From: Phaeobacter sp. G2
GTDB taxonomy: Bacteria > Pseudomonadota > Alphaproteobacteria > Rhodobacterales > Rhodobacteraceae
NCBI GenBank assembly: GCA_025163595.1
Contig: CP104100.1
Location: 434,001-498,000, forward strand
Direction of reading: 5' to 3'
DNA: 64,000 nt
The notes below the pieces were generated by a model. It searched no databases and was not told where the DNA came from. It saw nothing but the letters and a program-made list of their open reading frames with translations. The position numbers and the translations under genes were made by a program. Positions 61,480 through 64,000 of this stretch are shown one piece after another. How positions within the stretch are numbered: the first letter of the stretch is position 1; each line of letters begins with the position of its first letter.

Positions 61480-62403
61480 ATGTCCAGCCCATCGTCCCCT
61501 GCAATTGATCTCACCGCGGGCCTGCTCTTGGCCTCTCTGGCGCTTGTCTGGGGAGGCTCGTTCTTTTTCGCCGAAATTGCGTTGCGCGAGCTGCCCCCCC
61601 TGACTGTGACCCTGGTTCGGGTCGCACTGGCCCTGCCGGTGCTGTTTGTCGTGGTGCGGCTCAAAGGCATTGGAATCCCGCGTGGCGCCAGGATCTGGGG
61701 AGCCTACCTGGGCATGGGGGCCTTGAACAATGCCATTCCTTTTTCGCTGATCTTTTGGGGACAGACCCAAATTGACAGCGGCTTGGCCTCGATCCTCAAC
61801 GGCACCACGGCGATGTTTGGCGCGGTGGCGGCGGGTGTGCTGCTCAAGGATGAGCCGCTGACGCCGCAAAAACTGGTTGGAGCTGGCCTGGGCCTTCTGG
61901 GGGTAGCGGTGATTATGGGGCCAACAGCCCTGACCTCGTTGGATCCGCGCAATCTGGCGCAGTTGGCGGTCCTGGCGGCGGCCTGTTCCTATGCTTTGGC
62001 CAGCGTCTGGGGCAAGCGGTTCCTGGGCGGGCAGCCGCCGCTAATGAATGCGCTGGGGATGGTGACTGGCAGCACCGTGCTGATGCTGCCTGTGGCCCTA
62101 TACGTCGAGGGCGTGCCTCAGTTGGACCTGTCCGTTGAGGTCTGGGGCGCGGTGATCGGGGTTTCGGTGCTGTCGACGGCACTGGCCTATCTGATGTATT
62201 TCGAGATCCTGCGCCGGGCGGGATCGGCCAATCTGATGTTGGTGACGCTGCTGATCCCGCCGGTGGCGGTCAGCCTGGGGGCCGGAGTTCTGGGGGAACA
62301 AATCAGTCCCGAAGCTGTGCTTGGCTTTGGCATTATCGGGCTGGGGCTGATTGTCACCGATGGCCGCCTGCCCAGAAGGGTGCTGGGCAGGCGGCAGGCA
62401 TGA
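61480..62403 (+). CDS. EamA/DMT family transporter
   Basis: A 307-residue ten-helix transporter with two EamA repeats. Helix 1 reads LALVWGGSFFFAEIALREL (the WGxxF start of the fold); the second repeat has YALASVWGKRFLGGQPP. It converges on maiA with one base between the stops. A perfect 11-bp hairpin lies in its last codons. Substrate unknown. Confidence 0.9.
   Translation: MSSPSSPAIDLTAGLLLASLALVWGGSFFFAEIALRELPPLTVTLVRVALALPVLFVVVRLKGIGIPRGARIWGAYLGMGALNNAIPFSLIFWGQTQIDSGLASILNGTTAMFGAVAAGVLLKDEPLTPQKLVGAGLGLLGVAVIMGPTALTSLDPRNLAQLAVLAAACSYALASVWGKRFLGGQPPLMNALGMVTGSTVLMLPVALYVEGVPQLDLSVEVWGAVIGVSVLSTALAYLMYFEILRRAGSANLMLVTLLIPPVAVSLGAGVLGEQISPEAVLGFGIIGLGLIVTDGRLPRRVLGRRQA
62364..62394. 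other. Perfect 11-bp hairpin inside the DMT gene's 3' end
   Basis: CCGCCTGCCCA and TGGGCAGGCGG pair around nine bases, ending 11 bases before maiA's stop on the other strand. With no T-run, it may slow converging transcripts. Confidence 0.4.
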
Positions 62404-62404
62404 T

Positions 62405-63046
62405 CTAGCTGGCGGCGTGTACCGCATCGGGGTGGGCCCCGGCAAAGGCGGGATGCGCCGCGCAGGCAGCCTCGGCCGCCAGAATGCGCGGCATGTCGGA
62501 AAAGTCTGCCCCCCAGCGCCGGGCATTGTAAAGCTGCGGCATCAGGCAGATATCGGCCAGGCCGGGCGTGGTGCCGGTGCAATAGGGGGTCTGTTCATAG
62601 GCCCCTAACAGGGTCTCAAAGGCCTGCAGACCGGGGCGGATGAAATGCACCATCCAGTCAGCGGGCATGCCCGGGGCGCCACCTGACAGCTGGGTCGCGT
62701 GTTTGGCCACCTGCAGGTTGCAGACCGGATGCAGATCCACCGCAATCGAATGTGCCAGCGCCTGGGCCTGCACCCGTGCGGCGGGGTCTTTGGGCAAGAG
62801 GCCAAGATCACGCGTCTGATCCAGGTAGTCCAGAATGGCCAGCGACTGAGTCATCCGCAGACCGTCGATTTCCAGCACCGGAACAAAGCCCTGCGGGTTG
62901 CGGGCCAGGTGTTCGGGGCTTTTGTGCTCCCCCTTGACCAGATCCACGGTGATCGACTGATAGTCGATGCCTGCAAGGTTCAGCGCAATGCGCAAACGGT
63001 AGCTGGCAGAGGAGCGCCAATAGTCGAAGAGAACGGTGTCGTGCAT
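62405..63046 (-). CDS. maiA: Maleylacetoacetate/maleylpyruvate isomerase (GST family)
   Basis: A 213-residue zeta-class glutathione transferase that isomerises maleylacetoacetate, or maleylpyruvate, to the fumaryl form, using glutathione as cofactor. The glutathione-site motif is YWRSSASYRLRIALN (about 7-21), followed by NPQGFVPVLEID and the MTQSLAILDYLD segment. The start ATG at 63046 has AGGAAAG nine bases upstream. The genes upstream (VOC, DUF2783, FAD monooxygenase) point to a gentisate- or homogentisate-type pathway. Confidence 0.92.
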   Translation of the reverse strand: MHDTVLFDYWRSSASYRLRIALNLAGIDYQSITVDLVKGEHKSPEHLARNPQGFVPVLEIDGLRMTQSLAILDYLDQTRDLGLLPKDPAARVQAQALAHSIAVDLHPVCNLQVAKHATQLSGGAPGMPADWMVHFIRPGLQAFETLLGAYEQTPYCTGTTPGLADICLMPQLYNARRWGADFSDMPRILAAEAACAAHPAFAGAHPDAVHAAS

Positions 63047-63139
63047 CACTGATCTTTCCTGAAAAAGGGTCTAACAAGGGAAAATGGGCAGCCGAAGAGT
63101 TTCCGGTTGCCCATTGTAAGTCAATCTTTAGCTGGGCGC

Positions 63140-63682
63140 TCAGACGTCGTTCAGCTCTTTGGCATGCAGCCAGTCGGCGTGTTTGGGGGCTTTCTTGGTC
63201 TTGGACCATTCCTCCAGCATGTCCCATTTCACCGCGTCGAGTTTTGCCAGCAGCGCCTCTTCTTTGGGGTCTGGGCAGGCCAGTTCCACCCGATGACCAT
63301 TGGGATCAAAGAAGTAGATCGAGTGGAAGATCGAGTGATCGGTGACGCCCAGAACCTCAACGCCATTGGCTTCCAGATGGTCTTTGAATTCGATCAGGGT
63401 CTCGCGGTCCTTGACCTTGAAGGCGATGTGCTGAACCCAGATCGGCGTGTTGGGGTCGCGGCCCATTTCGGGTTTGGTGGGCAGCTCAAAAAACGCCAGC
63501 ACGTTGCCGTTGCCTGCATCCATGAAGATATGCATGTAGGGGTCGGGCTCGTGGGTGGAGGGCACGTGGTCCTCGGCGATGGCCAGCACAAAGTCCATCT
63601 TGAGCATCTGGTTGTACCACTCGACAGTCTGTTTGGCGTCTTTGCAGCGATAGGCGACGTGGTGGATTTGTTCGATTTTCAC
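63140..63682 (-). CDS. VOC family protein (glyoxalase/dioxygenase fold)
   Basis: A 180-residue protein of the vicinal oxygen chelate fold. Metal ligands are likely His8 in IHHVAYR, His in WVQHIAFKV, and Glu in GHRVELACP. The tail is charged (EEWSKTKKAPKHADW). It belongs to the aromatic operon: it overlaps the DUF2783 gene by four bases and precedes maiA by 93 bp. It may be a dioxygenase or an isomerase of the pathway; the specific step cannot be told. Confidence 0.86.
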   Translation of the reverse strand: MKIEQIHHVAYRCKDAKQTVEWYNQMLKMDFVLAIAEDHVPSTHEPDPYMHIFMDAGNGNVLAFFELPTKPEMGRDPNTPIWVQHIAFKVKDRETLIEFKDHLEANGVEVLGVTDHSIFHSIYFFDPNGHRVELACPDPKEEALLAKLDAVKWDMLEEWSKTKKAPKHADWLHAKELNDV

Positions 63683-63891
63683 GAGGGGTCCTCCTCTTTG
63701 GTGAGCGCGGCCGCAGCCAGCGCCTGTTTCAGGATCGCGCGGTCTCCGATGTGGTTGGCCAGCACCAACAGCAGACGGGCGTTGAATGCCTCGCTGTCGG
63801 CGGTGTCGCGCCCCTCATGGGCGGCCAGAAGATCTGCATAGAAATCATCGGCGCCGTTGATATTTGGGGTCAGGATCAGGGTATCAGACAT
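63679..63891 (-). CDS. DUF2783 domain-containing small protein
   Basis: A 70-residue protein of the DUF2783 family, which in proteobacteria lies beside FAD-dependent aromatic hydroxylases. The block NINGADDFYADLLAAHEGRD is typical. It could be an accessory or stabilising partner of the monooxygenase, but that is inference. The start MSDTLI is used; an ATG three codons earlier is in frame. It overlaps the VOC gene by four bases and follows the monooxygenase stop by five. Confidence 0.85.
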   Translation of the reverse strand: MSDTLILTPNINGADDFYADLLAAHEGRDTADSEAFNARLLLVLANHIGDRAILKQALAAAALTKEEDPS

Positions 63892-63896
63892 AGGGG

Positions 63897-64000
63897 TCAC
63901 TCCTTGCCCACCGCGCGGCGGATGGCGGCGCGGAACTGGTTGTCATCAAACGAGGGGCGGCGGGCGGCGACATGCTGATCCGGGCGGATCAGATAGACGC
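63897..64000 (-). CDS. FAD-dependent aromatic monooxygenase, C-terminal end
   Basis: Only the last 34 residues lie in the window. They read VYLIRPDQHVAARRP and then SFDDNQFRAAIRRAVGKE. The phrase LIRPDQHVAARR is the end of the C-terminal domain of MhpA/3-hydroxybenzoate-hydroxylase-type flavoproteins. The DUF2783 gene just after it supports that call. The substrate and the remaining domains are outside the window. Confidence 0.8.
   Translation of the reverse strand, partial: VYLIRPDQHVAARRPSFDDNQFRAAIRRAVGKE

Noticed and set aside
62364..62394. Intrinsic terminator between the DMT gene and maiA
   Set aside because: The stem is perfect, but no T-run follows on either strand, so it is listed only as a hairpin.

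Overview
The window reads as GC-rich chromosomal DNA of a marine alphaproteobacterium of the Roseobacter group (Rhodobacteraceae; Phaeobacter/Ruegeria-like). The basis is the gene content: gpmI-envC-ctpA, accD-folC-zapE, a DUF2794 gene, many ABC and DMT transporters, and a homoprotocatechuate/gentisate-type aromatic catabolism set. That placement is inferred from gene families and order, not from a database search. No rRNA, tRNA, CRISPR array, prophage or complete insertion sequence was seen.

Layout. 0-6.3 kb: glycolysis and envelope genes (gpmI end, envC-like, ctpA), rsgA, and an ada/PEP-mutase-like pair. 6.3-13 kb: two conserved unknowns, a lipoprotein, then a 1074-residue ABC-exporter-like protein that has lost all its ATPase motifs and carries a C-terminal cyclic-nucleotide-binding domain, translationally coupled to a CPBP membrane protease. 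13-16.6 kb: accD, folC, zapE. 16.7-26.5 kb: an AT-richer secreted orphan, MFS, a coupled hydrolase/dehydrogenase/HAD block, a DMT transporter, and fghA-sthA-yaiI. 26.5-40.7 kb: regulators (TetR, ArsR), a cytochrome c', a gene split by a small TA-flanked palindromic element, peptidases, carbonic anhydrase, a DUF3095 cyclase-like protein, asd, and a DUF4139 protein. 40.7-48.9 kb: a five-gene liv-type ABC uptake system, a PLP decarboxylase, and hpaD/hpaR. 49-54.7 kb: glycerate kinase, then a phosphonate-monoesterase-like sulfatase divergent from a DeoR regulator plus Na/Pi symporter. 54.7-60.5 kb: a DMT transporter and a complete spermidine/putrescine-type ABC system whose last permease has an unusual repeat-bearing tail. 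60.5-64 kb: a maleate-isomerase/racemase-like enzyme, a DMT transporter and the end of a gentisate-type aromatic operon (maiA, VOC, DUF2783, FAD monooxygenase).

The most notable non-gene signals are these. (1) A 261-bp nested-palindrome element (29472-29732) sits at a TA; removing it restores one uninterrupted reading frame coupled to arsR. (2) A four-copy dispersed repeat (15.35, 26.53, 26.85 and 40.39 kb) has conserved end blocks and two hairpins whose stems vary with compensating changes. (3) A second, two-copy hairpin repeat lies at 22.36 and 40.59 kb. Both binding-protein genes of the ABC importers are followed by strong intergenic hairpins, as expected for differential expression of the binding protein.
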